In this document: positions 8,509 through 19,963 of the stretch, in pieces
Numbering within the stretch: the first letter of the stretch is position 1
How the letters are laid out: each line of letters opens with the position of its first letter
Source: Coriobacteriaceae bacterium
Lineage (GTDB): Bacteria; Actinomycetota; Coriobacteriia; Coriobacteriales; Atopobiaceae
NCBI GenBank assembly: GCA_004557505.1
Contig: SFGZ01000011.1
Span: 1 to 64,000, forward strand
DNA: 64,000 nucleotides
Direction of reading: 5' to 3'
Position numbers and translations under genes: made by a program
Notes under the pieces: generated by a model
The model's database searches: none
Told to the model about the DNA's origin: nothing
The model's input: the letters and a program-made list of their open reading frames with translations, nothing else

Positions 8509-9546
8509 CTAGTACTTGTTGTAGATGTGCTCGGCGGAGCCGCGCAGGCCCGTGACGCAGAGTGTGCTTCCGTCGTCGAGCACCACGGTGCCGCTGAACG
8601 TTCCAAACACCTGGTGCTGCCGGCTTACGATCACGCCGGCAACATCGATGTTGTCGGTGCGGTCGATCCGCGGATTAAAGGCCAGGTCGAGGCGGCCCTC
8701 GTCATCGGTCACGTGCCAGGGCGAGAGGTACGCATAGCCTCTCTCGCCAACGGGGATGCCAAAGTCGACGCGCCCCAGCTTGTGGGCCACGCCGTCCACA
8801 AACGCCATGTTCTCGCTGGCCGCGCGCGTGTTACCAAAGCCGTACCCAAGGTTGAGCCCCACCACGTGCCCGCCCTGGCGTCCCTGCGCCACCGCCCAGT
8901 ACCAGGTGTTCTCATACGTCCAGACGCCACGGCCCCAATCGAGCAGGCCAAACGAGTCATCCCGCGAGAACCTGTGGAAGAGTGCGCCGCGGCGGAAGCC
9001 TCCCCATGCGCGCATGCCGATGATCTTGCGGTTGTAGTAGAAGGCGTGGGGGTCCTCGTCCCACGGCGTGCAGATGACCATCGAGTCCCGCGGCTGCTGG
9101 TCGAGCAGGACCTCGACCTCAAGGTCGTCCTTTCCGTCAAAGCCGCGCATGGAAAACGAGAGGCGCCGGCCGGGACCAACATGGCGCCAGTCCACGCTGC
9201 AACGCCCGTTCGCCCAGTGGATGTCGCCCACGTCCGAACTGGCCGGAAGCCCCATCGAACCCAGCGGCAGCGGCACCGTCTCGGAGGTGGTCTTGAACGT
9301 GCGTGCTGAGAAGTCCATCACAGAGGCCGAGACAAGCCCCAGGTACCCCAGGTCGCCGAAGGTGAGCGCCACGGCGTAGCGCTCGTCGTTCACGAGGTAG
9401 TAGTCCCAATCCTTGATGCGCCACAAGGGGGCCCGGATGTCCGCGTGATCGTAGGAGAAGGGCGGGCGCGACGCCCATCCCGGCTCTCGAAGGCGGCCCT
9501 CCTCGTCAAGAAGCCTGCCGGTTCCGGTGATGCGATGCTCGGACAT
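8509..9546 (-). CDS. DUF2804 family protein
   Basis: 345-residue protein matching the DUF2804 family as I recall it: an N-terminal LLDEEGRLREPGW segment, then a beta-rich lipocalin-like body with repeated W/Y-rich strands (KDWDYYLV, WANGRCSVDW, YENTWYWA, GLNLGYGFGNT). No signal peptide or membrane helix is visible, so it is probably cytoplasmic. The family has no known reaction. The ATG at 9546 has GGAGAGGGG upstream; a much longer open frame reading into the gltB region is a GC artefact. It is convergent with the EamA gene (46 bases between) and divergent from gltB. Confidence 0.8.
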   Translation of the reverse strand: MSEHRITGTGRLLDEEGRLREPGWASRPPFSYDHADIRAPLWRIKDWDYYLVNDERYAVALTFGDLGYLGLVSASVMDFSARTFKTTSETVPLPLGSMGLPASSDVGDIHWANGRCSVDWRHVGPGRRLSFSMRGFDGKDDLEVEVLLDQQPRDSMVICTPWDEDPHAFYYNRKIIGMRAWGGFRRGALFHRFSRDDSFGLLDWGRGVWTYENTWYWAVAQGRQGGHVVGLNLGYGFGNTRAASENMAFVDGVAHKLGRVDFGIPVGERGYAYLSPWHVTDDEGRLDLAFNPRIDRTDNIDVAGVIVSRQHQVFGTFSGTVVLDDGSTLCVTGLRGSAEHIYNKY

Positions 9547-9852
9547 GGCAACCCCTCTCCACGAGACCGCTTCGTGGCCCAAGCATCCCCCGCCGGGGAG
9601 GGGTCGGCGCCGCCTCTTCGGCGTGCGGTCGAATCGGGTGGGATGACCATGCGCCGGGGCATGCCCCTCGGCCCTCGCCCGCCCATTTTTCGAGCGCGTT
9701 TCAGGCGTGTGTATGTTGGGCAGCGAGTCGCCCCCGTTTTTCTTGACGAAACACACCCCGCATAGACTTCCCTCGGTACGTAGGGCCCCGTGGAGTGTGG
9801 CGGGCGCCCGCATGGCACGCCCGCCCGCGCGGGCGCTTGGAGAGGGGAACAC
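9547..9852. other. Divergent intergenic region DUF2804 / gltB
   Basis: 306 bases with no gene. A TTGACG hexamer at 9743-9748 is a possible -35 for gltB, but no well-spaced -10 follows. A perfect palindrome GGGGCATGCCCC lies at 9656-9667. An 8-bp stem GGCGGGCG/CGCCCGCC (9799-9806, 9818-9825) sits just before the gltB ribosome binding site. No recognised riboswitch or T-box motif was seen. Confidence 0.5.
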
Positions 9853-12800
9853 ATGGCATCCAACCAGGCGGCCAAAGGCGCCGGCACCGGCCAGGGGCTG
9901 TATCGGGAGGAATTCGAGCACGACGCCTGCGGCATCGGCGCGATCGCTCACCTCAAGGGCCAGAAGTCGCACCAGCTGCTCGACGACGCGCTCACGCTGC
10001 TCGTGAACCTGGAGCACCGAGGCGGCAAGGGCTTGGAGAGGAACACCGGCGACGGTGCCGGCATCCTGTTCCAGATGCCGCACCGCTTCTTCCGCAAGGA
10101 GGCCCAGAAGTACGGCCACCTGCTCCCGGACGAGGGGGAGTACGGCGTGGCCATGGTCTTCTTCCCGCAGGACGAGGAGGGCGCCCAGGCGGCTCGTCGC
10201 GTCTTCGAGGAGGTCTGCGCCGAGCAGGGCGTCCCCCTGTTCTTCTGGCGCGAGGTGCCCATCGACCAGCATGACCTGGGAGAGACGGCCCGTGCCTGCA
10301 TGCCCACCATATACCAGGCGTTTCTTGGCCGTCCGGCGGACGTCCCCGCGGGCGACGAGTTCGAGCGCAGGCTCTACGTGTGCCGTCGCTCCATCGAGAA
10401 GTCTGCCGGCGCCTGCCACGCGCTTGCGGGCAAGATCTTCTACGTATGCTCCATGAGCTCGCGCACCATCGTGTACAAGGGCATGCTCGTCGCCACCCAG
10501 ATGCGCGACTTCTACCTGGATCTGAACGACGCCGCTGCCGAGTCGGCGCTCGCCCTCGTGCATTCCCGCTATTCCACCAACACCACGCCCAGCTGGGAGC
10601 GCGCGCACCCCAACCGATACATCGTCCACAACGGCGAGATCAACACCCTGCGCGGCAACGTCAACTGGATCCGCGCCCGCGAGTCCGAGTTCTACTCGCC
10701 CGTGCTCGGCGCGGACCTCGGCCGCGTGATGCCCGTCATCAACCGCGAGGGCTCCGACTCCGCCATCCTCGACAACGTCCTCGAGTTCCTCACCATGAAC
10801 GGCAGGCCCCTCTCGCGCGCCGTCACGATGCTGCTCCCCGAGCCCTGGGACAAGAACAGGCAGCTCTCCGACGCACGCCGCGCCTACGACTGCTACCAGT
10901 CCATGCTCACCGAGAGCTGGGACGGCCCCGCCGCCATCGCCTTCTCGGACGGCCGCATCACCGGCGCCGCGCTCGACAGGAACGGCCTGCGCCCCGCTCG
11001 CTACTACGTCACCCACGACGACCGCATGATCCTTGCCTCCGAGGCGGGCGCCCTGAGCGTCGAGCCCGACGAGATCCTACAGGCCGGCTCGCTCGGCCCC
11101 GGCCAGATGTTCGTCGTCGACCCCTCGCAGGCCCGCATCATCTGGGACGATGAGGTCAAGGCGCACTTTGCCGCGCAGAAGCCCTTCCGTGACTGGATCG
11201 ACGAGGAGACCCTCTCGGTGGCCGACCTCGCCGAGGGCGAGCGCAACCCCTTCGGCGACATCGATGCCAAGGTCCCCCTCACCCAGCGCCTCGCCCGCCA
11301 CGGTTACCACTTTGATGACGTCGAGGAGGCCGTGCGCCCCATGGCCGACACGGGCAGGCCCCCTCTGGCCTCGATGGGCGCGGACGTCCCCCTCGCCGTG
11401 CTCTCCGGCCGCCCGCGCTCGTTCTTCGACTACTTCAACCAGCTCTTCGCGCAGGTCACCAATCCGCCCATCGACGCACTGCGCGAGAGCTTCGTGACGT
11501 CCTCCGTGCTCTACCTGGGCAACCACGGCAACATGCTCGAGGACTCCCGCAAGAACTGCCAGCTGCTCCGCCTGGACGACCCCATCCTCACCGGGGACGA
11601 GTTCGAGCGCATCGCCACGCTCGACCGCCAGGGGTTCCGCGCCGCGTGCTTCTCGGCCGCGTATCCGCGCGAGGCGAAGGCAGGCGCGCTCAGGGCGGCG
11701 CTCGAATCGCTGTGCGAGGACGTCGAGCAGGCCGTGCGCGCCGGGGCCAATGTGGTGGCCGTCTCCGACCGCGCGGGCGAGGGCCAGGTGCCCATCCCGT
11801 CCCTGCTCTCGGTCTCGGCCGTCCACAACCACCTGATCCGCGTTGGCATCCGCATGAGGGCCGACATCGTGGTCGAGTGCGGCGACGCCATCACCCCGCA
11901 CGACTACGCCGCGCTCGTGGGCTACTCCGCCTCGGGCGTCTACCCCTACATGGCCCACGAGTGCATCCGCGCCCTGGCGGAGCACGGCTCTCTGGGCGTG
12001 GGCGCCGAGGAGGGCATCGCCAACTACGACCGCGCTGTCAACGCGGGCATCACCTCGATCATGTCCAAGATGGGCATCTCCACGATGCAGGGCTACCACT
12101 CCGCGCAGGTCTTCGAGATCGTCGGATTCGACCAGGGCTTTGTCGACCGCTGCTTCACGGGCACCGTCTCGCGCGTGGGCGGCCTCGACGAGGATGGCGT
12201 CGAGCGAGAGTGCAACGAGCGCTACGACGAGGCGCTGGCCCTGCTCAAGACCCCCGCGCCCACGCAGCTGGCCAGCTCCGGCATCACCAAGTGGCGCCCG
12301 CTCGGCGGCGAGGAGCACATCATCACGCCGCAGGTCATCTACCTTCTGCGCCGTGCCGTGCGCGAGAACAGCCCCGAGCTCTTCTCGGAGTACTCCCGGG
12401 CGCTGCACCCCAAGGGCCGCGCCATCATGCTGCGCGACCTCCTCGAGTTTGTGCCGCTGGCCTCCGGCCCCGTGCCCCTGGGCGAGGTCGAGGCCGCCGA
12501 CTCCATCGTGAGGCGCTTCGCGACCAGCGCCATGAGCTTTGGCGCCATCTCCGACGAGGCGCACCGCGCCCTCGCCATCGCGATGAACCGCATCGGCGCC
12601 AAGTCCAACACGGGCGAGGGCGGCGAGGACCCCGATCGCGAGACCACGCTTACCAACGGCGATTCCGCAAACTCGAGGATCAAGCAGGTCGCCTCCGCGC
12701 GCTTTGGCGTGACGAGCCGCTATCTGGTCTCCGGCGAGGAGATCCAGATCAAGATGGCCCAGGGCGCCAAGCCCGGCGAGGGCGGGCACCTGCCCGGCAC

Positions 12801-14472
12801 CAAGGTCTGGCCGTGGATCGCCAAGGTGCGCAACTCCACGCCCGGCGTGGGCCTCGTCTCGCCCCCGCCGCACCACGACATCTACTCCATCGAGGACCTG
12901 GCCGAGCTCATCTTCGACCTCAAGAACGCCAACCCCAACGCCAGGGTCTCGGTGAAGCTCGTCTCCGAGGTGGGCGTTGGCACCATCGCCACCGGCGTCG
13001 CCAAGGGCGGCGCGAACAAGATCCTGATCTCGGGCGCCAACGGCGGCACCGGTGCGGCACCGCGCGACTCCATCTACCACACGGGCCTGCCGCTCGAGCT
13101 CGGCCTCGCCGAGACCCAGCAGACCCTGCTCAAGAACGGCCTGCGCTCGCGCGTGGAGCTCGAGGCCGATGGCAAGCTCATGGATGGCCGCGACGTGGCC
13201 GTGGCGGCACTTCTCGGCGCCGAGGCCTTCGACTTTGGCACGGCCGCCCTGCTCTCGCTCGGCTGCCTCATGCAGCGCGACTGCCAGACGGACACCTGCC
13301 CCATGGGCATTGCCACGCAGAACTGCGAGCTGCGCCGTCGCTTCGGCGGCAAGCCCGAGCACGTTGTCAACTTCATGTACCTCGCGGCCGAGCAGCTGCG
13401 CCGCATCATGTCCGAGCTTGGCTTCCGCACGGTCCGGGAGATGGTCGGCCATCCCGAGTGCCTGCGCCAGGTGGAGGTCCCGGGCAACTGGAAGGCCAAC
13501 TCCATCGACCTCTCGCCCGTCCTCGCATGCGTCACCAACGAGTACGGCAAGAGCGTCCCCGGCGCCGCCGCCCGCCACTACCTGCCTGAGATGGGTCCGG
13601 CCGACGAGCTTTCGGGCACGCTGGACGCCACGCTCTTCGTTCCCTACACCGAGGCGGCCCGCCGCACGCTCACCCCGGTGCGCTTCCATGCCGACATCGC
13701 CAACGTGAACCGCTGCGTGGGCACCATACTCGGCTCCGAGGTCACCCGTGCGCACCCGGAGGGGCTCCCCGAGGGCTCGATCACCATCGACTGCGCTGGC
13801 TCCGGCGGCCAGAGCTTTGGCGCCTTCCTGCCGGCCGGCATCACGATCAACATCCTCGGCGATGCCAACGACTACTTTGGCAAGGGCCTCTCCGGCGGCA
13901 TCCTCACGGTGTCCCCGGCGCCTGGCGCCACCTATAAGTTCGACGAGAACACCTCCATCGGCAACGTGGCCTTCTACGGCGCCACGGGCGGCAGGGGCTT
14001 CATCAACGGCCTGGCCGGCCAGCGCTTTGGCGTGCGCAACTCCGGCGCCACCATCGTGTGCGAGGGCGTGGGCAACCACGGCTGCGAGTACATGACGGGT
14101 GGCACGGCGCTCATCCTCGGAGAGGTTGGCATCAACTTCGCAGCGGGCATGAGCGGCGGCGTGGCATTCGTCTACGACGAGTACGGAACGCTGTCCAGTC
14201 GCTGCAACACCGACATGGTCGAGCTCAAGCGGCCCGACGAGCGCGACTTCCAGACCATCCACGCCCTCATCGAGGAGCACGCGAGAAGGACCAAGAGCCC
14301 GCGCGGCATCAAGATGCTCTACATGTTCGACGACATCAGGGACAGGTTCGTGAAGGTCGTCTCGCACGAGTACGAGGTGGCCCTCGAGCTCACCGAGGCC
14401 GCCGAGGCGGCGGGCAAGACCCACGACGAGGCGGTCGAGACCGCCTTCGAGACCATGAGGAACGGGAGGTAG
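9853..14472 (+). CDS. gltB: Glutamate synthase (NADPH), large subunit
   Basis: Catalyses glutamine + 2-oxoglutarate to two glutamates with reducing power from GltD. 1539 residues, the usual length. Order: class II glutamine amidotransferase domain, whose nucleophile Cys26 follows a 25-residue propeptide (EHDA|CGIG); central domain; FMN-binding synthase domain; and a C-terminal beta-helix of Gly-rich repeats. The [3Fe-4S] motif is C1138-x5-C1144-x4-C1149. The start ATG has AGAGGGGA upstream. gltD follows after 4 bases. With no nitrogen genes nearby, regulation is unknown. Confidence 0.97.
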   Translation: MASNQAAKGAGTGQGLYREEFEHDACGIGAIAHLKGQKSHQLLDDALTLLVNLEHRGGKGLERNTGDGAGILFQMPHRFFRKEAQKYGHLLPDEGEYGVAMVFFPQDEEGAQAARRVFEEVCAEQGVPLFFWREVPIDQHDLGETARACMPTIYQAFLGRPADVPAGDEFERRLYVCRRSIEKSAGACHALAGKIFYVCSMSSRTIVYKGMLVATQMRDFYLDLNDAAAESALALVHSRYSTNTTPSWERAHPNRYIVHNGEINTLRGNVNWIRARESEFYSPVLGADLGRVMPVINREGSDSAILDNVLEFLTMNGRPLSRAVTMLLPEPWDKNRQLSDARRAYDCYQSMLTESWDGPAAIAFSDGRITGAALDRNGLRPARYYVTHDDRMILASEAGALSVEPDEILQAGSLGPGQMFVVDPSQARIIWDDEVKAHFAAQKPFRDWIDEETLSVADLAEGERNPFGDIDAKVPLTQRLARHGYHFDDVEEAVRPMADTGRPPLASMGADVPLAVLSGRPRSFFDYFNQLFAQVTNPPIDALRESFVTSSVLYLGNHGNMLEDSRKNCQLLRLDDPILTGDEFERIATLDRQGFRAACFSAAYPREAKAGALRAALESLCEDVEQAVRAGANVVAVSDRAGEGQVPIPSLLSVSAVHNHLIRVGIRMRADIVVECGDAITPHDYAALVGYSASGVYPYMAHECIRALAEHGSLGVGAEEGIANYDRAVNAGITSIMSKMGISTMQGYHSAQVFEIVGFDQGFVDRCFTGTVSRVGGLDEDGVERECNERYDEALALLKTPAPTQLASSGITKWRPLGGEEHIITPQVIYLLRRAVRENSPELFSEYSRALHPKGRAIMLRDLLEFVPLASGPVPLGEVEAADSIVRRFATSAMSFGAISDEAHRALAIAMNRIGAKSNTGEGGEDPDRETTLTNGDSANSRIKQVASARFGVTSRYLVSGEEIQIKMAQGAKPGEGGHLPGTKVWPWIAKVRNSTPGVGLVSPPPHHDIYSIEDLAELIFDLKNANPNARVSVKLVSEVGVGTIATGVAKGGANKILISGANGGTGAAPRDSIYHTGLPLELGLAETQQTLLKNGLRSRVELEADGKLMDGRDVAVAALLGAEAFDFGTAALLSLGCLMQRDCQTDTCPMGIATQNCELRRRFGGKPEHVVNFMYLAAEQLRRIMSELGFRTVREMVGHPECLRQVEVPGNWKANSIDLSPVLACVTNEYGKSVPGAAARHYLPEMGPADELSGTLDATLFVPYTEAARRTLTPVRFHADIANVNRCVGTILGSEVTRAHPEGLPEGSITIDCAGSGGQSFGAFLPAGITINILGDANDYFGKGLSGGILTVSPAPGATYKFDENTSIGNVAFYGATGGRGFINGLAGQRFGVRNSGATIVCEGVGNHGCEYMTGGTALILGEVGINFAAGMSGGVAFVYDEYGTLSSRCNTDMVELKRPDERDFQTIHALIEEHARRTKSPRGIKMLYMFDDIRDRFVKVVSHEYEVALELTEAAEAAGKTHDEAVETAFETMRNGR

Positions 14473-14476
14473 CGCC

Positions 14477-15949
14477 ATGGGCAAAGTTGGGGCGTACATC
14501 GACCTCGGAAGGGTCGTCCACGGCGAGAGGCCCGCTGCCGAGACGCTCGGGGACTTCGACGAGCTCGCGGTGCCGCTGGACGAGAGGGGCCAGCGCTCGC
14601 AGGCGAGCCGCTGCATGTACTGCGGCGTGGCGTTCTGCCAGACGGGCTTCCCGTTTGGCAAGGCGCGCAGCTCGGGATGCCCGCTGCACAACCTGATCCC
14701 CGAGTGGAACGACCTCATGTGGCGCGGCCTTTGGACCGACGCCGCGGAGCGCCTCGCGCTTACCAACCCGCTGCCCGAGTTCACGAGCCGCGTGTGCCCC
14801 GCTCCCTGCGAGGCCGCGTGCAACCTGGGACTCGCTGACGAGCCCACCACCATCAAGGACGACGAGCGTGCCATCTCCGACCACGAGTGGGCCGAGGGCG
14901 GCCCCGCGCCGCTCGCGCCGGCCACCGGGGACGCGCCCCGCGTTGCCGTGGTCGGGTCCGGCCCAGCGGGGCTTGCCGCCTCGTGGGAGCTTGCCCGCAG
15001 CGGCGTGCGCGTGACGCTCTTCGAGCGCCACGACCGCGCGGGCGGCCTGCTCATGTACGGCATCCCCAACATGAAGCTCCCCAAGGAGGTCGTCGAGCGC
15101 AGGCTTGGGCTCATGGAGAGAAGCGGCATCGAGATCCGCTGCGGCGCGGATGCCGCCACACCCGAGGTTGCGGCCGAGCTCGCCGGCTTCGACGCCGTGA
15201 TCGTCGCCACAGGCGCCGCCCAGGCGCGCGGGCTGCGCGTCCCCGGCGCGGACAACCCCAACGTGGCCTTTGCCGTCGACTACCTCACGGCGCAGACAAA
15301 GGCCCTGCTCGACGGCCACGCCGACACGCCCGCGCTGAGCGCCCGGGGTAAGGACGTGGTGGTCATCGGCGGCGGCGACACCGGCACCGACTGCGTGGCC
15401 ACGGCGCTGCGCCAGCATGCCAGGAGCGTCAGCCAGCTGGAATTCCTGCCGGCTCCCCCGGAGGCGCGCGCCGCCTCCAACCGGTGGCCCGAGTGGCCCA
15501 ACGTCAAGAAGACGGACTACGGCCAGCTTGAGGCGGAGTTTGTGCAGGGAGCAGACCCGCGCACCTGGGCAACCGACACGCTCGAGGTGCTCGGGGACGA
15601 GAGGGGCGGCATCCGCGGCCTGCGCGTGGTCTCCCTTGACTGGTCCCATGGAAAGCCCGAGCACATCAAGGGCTCCGAGCGCGAGATCCCGGCGCAGCTG
15701 GTCCTTCTCGCCATGGGCTTCACGGGTCCCGAGGCATCGGTCTACGAGGCGCTTGGCGTCAAGACCGAGGAGCTGCGCGGCGGCGTGAGGCCAAGGCTCG
15801 TCGCGGCTGACTCGCACCGCACCGTGGGCGAGGGCAGGGTGCCGGTCTTTGCCGCCGGCGACGCACGCTCCGGCTCGTCGCTTGTGGTCACTGCCATCTC
15901 CGACGGCCTTGCCTGCGCTGGCGAGGTTGCCAGCGAGCTGGGACTCTAG
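14477..15949 (+). CDS. gltD: Glutamate synthase (NADPH), small subunit
   Basis: FAD/NADPH oxidoreductase that passes electrons through [4Fe-4S] clusters to GltB. 490 residues. An N-terminal Cys-rich domain (RCMYCGVAFCQTG... and CPLHNLIPEW) is followed by the FAD dinucleotide fold VVGSGPAGLAA near 158 and the NADPH fold VIGGGDTGTDC near 295. It ends with AGDARSGSSLVVTAISDG, typical of GltD. It is translationally close to gltB (4-base gap), so one mRNA makes both subunits. Confidence 0.97.
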   Translation: MGKVGAYIDLGRVVHGERPAAETLGDFDELAVPLDERGQRSQASRCMYCGVAFCQTGFPFGKARSSGCPLHNLIPEWNDLMWRGLWTDAAERLALTNPLPEFTSRVCPAPCEAACNLGLADEPTTIKDDERAISDHEWAEGGPAPLAPATGDAPRVAVVGSGPAGLAASWELARSGVRVTLFERHDRAGGLLMYGIPNMKLPKEVVERRLGLMERSGIEIRCGADAATPEVAAELAGFDAVIVATGAAQARGLRVPGADNPNVAFAVDYLTAQTKALLDGHADTPALSARGKDVVVIGGGDTGTDCVATALRQHARSVSQLEFLPAPPEARAASNRWPEWPNVKKTDYGQLEAEFVQGADPRTWATDTLEVLGDERGGIRGLRVVSLDWSHGKPEHIKGSEREIPAQLVLLAMGFTGPEASVYEALGVKTEELRGGVRPRLVAADSHRTVGEGRVPVFAAGDARSGSSLVVTAISDGLACAGEVASELGL

Positions 15950-16081
15950 GGCGTATTCCTCGGCCGGCAACGGATCATTGTGAGCTTTCCGCTACTCAAG
16001 TTCTGGATCATGCCCAACTCCAAGGACAAGCGGATTGAGACTAAGGAGGTGCGGCGACTCGAGACCGGAGCGAGTGCCTTA

Positions 16082-16329
16082 GCACAAAAGCGCTCCATCA
16101 AGCAGCGTTTTCTCTTGTGTCGCATAAAAGTGCTCTATCGAACGCCCTCATTTGAAGCGTGCGATCAAAGATGCAACAGTATTTTCAGTTAAGTGAATAC
16201 TGTTAATAAAATATGCATAATCATGCAATTATGGTTGAATTTTTGATCTCGATCGCCGGAGGGTCATGTTCGATAGGGCACTTTTATGCAGCGAGTCCAT
16301 GTTCTCCGTTCGACAGAGCCTTTTTATGC
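16082..16329. repeat. Four copies of a 22-bp motif, two per orientation, 40-bp period
   Basis: In the 630-base AT-richer gap between gltD and uvrA, a 22-bp motif beginning GCATAAAAGTGCTCTATCGA occurs at 16082-16103 and 16122-16143, and as its reverse complement at 16268-16289 and 16308-16329. Within each pair the start-to-start distance is exactly 40 bp. Copies 2 and 3 differ at one position; copies 1 and 4 are more diverged (16-18 of 22 matches to copy 3). The 18-bp spacers are unrelated. The layout suggests binding sites for a dimeric or multimeric protein, or the ends of a small element. No gene is credible in this gap. Confidence 0.75.
16175..16204. promoter_or_regulatory. AT-rich palindrome between the two repeat pairs
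   Basis: A perfect 9-bp inverted repeat AACAGTATT / AATACTGTT (16175-16183, 16196-16204) with a 12-base loop, followed by AT-rich sequence (AATAAAATATGCATAATC). It lies between the oppositely oriented 22-bp repeat pairs. It could be an operator or part of a promoter; no T-tract of terminator type follows. Confidence 0.45.
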
Positions 16330-16579
16330 GATGGATTACGCCTTTCGGCTCCAGCCGGCCTCGCTTCGGCGCGGATGCGTCTCGCCGAATGGGGTCTGAG
16401 CATAGCAACCGTACGAATTGTTGCCGCAACGTGTGCGAGCAGGTCTCGCCTGCGCTCTGGTGCCCCGCTTGGCTAAACTTAAAGGCTGGCTAAAAGTGCC
16501 CGCGGAGCTAGCGTCAGCCGCCAGTCACGCAGGCACCGGCCACCAACAACGCAAGCAACGACGAGGGGAGCCGCCTCAC

Positions 16580-19456
<2,877 letters not shown>

Positions 19457-19459
19457 GGC

Positions 19460-19963
19460 ATGGCGAGGCGCGAGAAGTTCCAGAAGACCAACGCCATGCG
19501 CGAGCTGGAGCGCTCGGGCATCCCCTTCACCTACCGCGAGGTCGAGGAGGGCGACCTCGCGCGCGGCCTTGGCCTGCGCATGGCGCTCGAGGCCGGCGTC
19601 GACCCCGCGTCTTCGTTCAAGACGCTGGTGACGGTGGCGCCCTCGGGTTCCTGCGTGGTGTGCTGCATACCCGTAGGCGAGGAGCTTGACTTCAAGAAGG
19701 CCGCTGCGGCCGCAGGCGAGAAGAGCCTCTCGATGCTTCCCACCAAGGAGTTGGAACCCCTTACGGGCTATGTTCGCGGGGGCTGCTCTCCCGTGGGTAT
19801 GAAGAGGCGTCTGCCTACGCTCATTGACGAGACCGCCCAGCTCTTTGCGGCCATAGGCATCTCCGGTGGCAGGCGCGGGCTCTCGCTGCGTCTTGCCCCC
19901 GACGACCTCGTGTCGTTCTGCGGTGCCACCTATGCCGACATCTGCCGAGAGGAGACCCGGTGA
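19460..19963 (+). CDS. ybaK: Cys-tRNA(Pro)/Cys-tRNA(Cys) deacylase, YbaK/EbsC type
   Basis: Trans-editing enzyme that hydrolyses mischarged aminoacyl-tRNA. 167 residues, usual length. YbaK features: an N-terminal TNAMRELERSGIPF, FKTLV and the conserved C-terminal GYVRGGCSPVGMKRRLPT, followed by ISGGRRGLSLRLAPDDL. Its end overlaps the murJ start codon (GTGA), showing translational coupling. Confidence 0.93.
   Translation: MARREKFQKTNAMRELERSGIPFTYREVEEGDLARGLGLRMALEAGVDPASSFKTLVTVAPSGSCVVCCIPVGEELDFKKAAAAAGEKSLSMLPTKELEPLTGYVRGGCSPVGMKRRLPTLIDETAQLFAAIGISGGRRGLSLRLAPDDLVSFCGATYADICREETR

Noticed and set aside
9547..9852. Glutamine or other riboswitch ahead of gltB
   Set aside because: Only simple GC hairpins are visible; none of the conserved motifs I know could be placed.
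11077..15261. Minus-strand open frame of 1394 codons opposite gltB and gltD
   Set aside because: Antisense shadow of two unmistakable genes; composition is biased and no domain or ribosome binding site is visible.
16082..16329. CRISPR array
   Set aside because: Repeats of 22 bp with 18-bp spacers look superficially similar, but there are only two per orientation, they are inverted between pairs and no cas gene is near.
16213..16493. Short open frames in the gltD-uvrA gap
   Set aside because: No ribosome binding site, they run through the repeats, and their products show no family features.
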